The notes under the pieces were generated by a model. That model saw only the letters and a list, made by a program, of their open reading frames with translations. It was not told the DNA's origin and did no database searches. From positions 1 to 24,247 of the forward strand of contig JBLMYK010000024.1 of NCBI GenBank assembly GCA_050258235.1: a stretch of 24,247 nt of DNA. The letters run 5' to 3'. Below, piece by piece: positions 24,154 through 24,247 of this stretch. Within the stretch, counting starts at the first letter, position 1. The number at the start of each line of letters is the position of its first letter. This DNA comes from JAKOQB01 sp050258235. Lineage in GTDB: Bacteria; Pseudomonadota; Gammaproteobacteria; Burkholderiales; Burkholderiaceae_F. Made by a program: the position numbers and the translations under genes.

Positions 24154-24247
24154 TCACGCCGGATCGATCGGCGCACGATCGCCGGCCAGCTGCGACCACG
24201 TTCCGGTCAGGCAGGCCTCATCGATCTGCGCCATGAAGGGCAGGATG
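24154..24247 (-). CDS. C-terminal fragment of an unidentified protein
   Basis: On the minus strand a frame is open from the window end to a TGA at 24154-24156, giving about 30 residues (FMAQIDEACLTGTWSQLAG is the core). It converges with the lipoprotein gene, 6 nt away. The composition looks like real coding sequence, but it is too short to name. Confidence 0.45.
   Translation of the reverse strand, partial: ILPFMAQIDEACLTGTWSQLAGDRAPIDPA

Overview
This is a GC-rich proteobacterial window. It most resembles a betaproteobacterium of the Burkholderiales, because the gene order matches the membrane-bound hydrogenase operon of Ralstonia eutropha (hoxKGZMLOQRTV-hypABFCDEX). The taxonomic call is an inference from gene order and protein family, not from a marker gene.

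Positions 1-16454, all on the plus strand, form one large uptake [NiFe]-hydrogenase locus. It runs: 5'-truncated small subunit (hupS/hoxK), large subunit (hupL), cytochrome b (hupC), a small HigA-like DNA-binding protein, endopeptidase hupD, chaperones and accessory proteins hupF, hupG, hupH, hupI (rubredoxin), hupJ and hupK, then hypA, hypB, hypF, hypC, hypD, hypE, a small multi-pass membrane protein, and hypX. Many junctions overlap or are a few bases long, which suggests translational coupling. The extra cysteine near the proximal cluster of the small subunit, the hupG/H/I/J/K set and hypX together point to an oxygen-tolerant (group 1d type) hydrogenase assembled and used in air. HupS and HupL oxidise H2 and HupC passes the electrons to quinone. 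HypA/B insert nickel, HypC-F build Fe(CN)2CO, HypX supplies CO under aerobic conditions, and HupD clips the large subunit.

Three features break the otherwise canonical operon. They are the HigA-like gene followed by a 188-nt gap with repeated CGTAAC/GTTACG half-sites, a heptanucleotide tandem repeat inside hypF, and a dispersed-type ACAGAG hairpin repeat wedged between hypD and hypE.

Positions 16509-19459 hold a separate module: a peptidase M19-type dipeptidase relative and a PLP aminotransferase on the minus strand, divergent from a GntR/FadR-type regulator across a short AT-rich palindromic intergenic region. A secreted alpha/beta hydrolase follows on the minus strand.

Positions 20546-21938 return to nickel: nikR and a NiCoT-type nickel permease, separated by a GGTATGAA/TTCATACC inverted repeat that looks like a NikR operator overlapping the permease promoter. 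This supplies and gates the metal needed by the hydrogenase upstream.

The last part holds a periplasmic Spy/CpxP-like protein (minus strand), a predicted lipoprotein with about seven BNR/YCF48-like propeller repeats (plus strand), and the C-terminal end of an unidentified minus-strand gene. I saw no tRNA, rRNA, CRISPR array, insertion sequence or replication origin.
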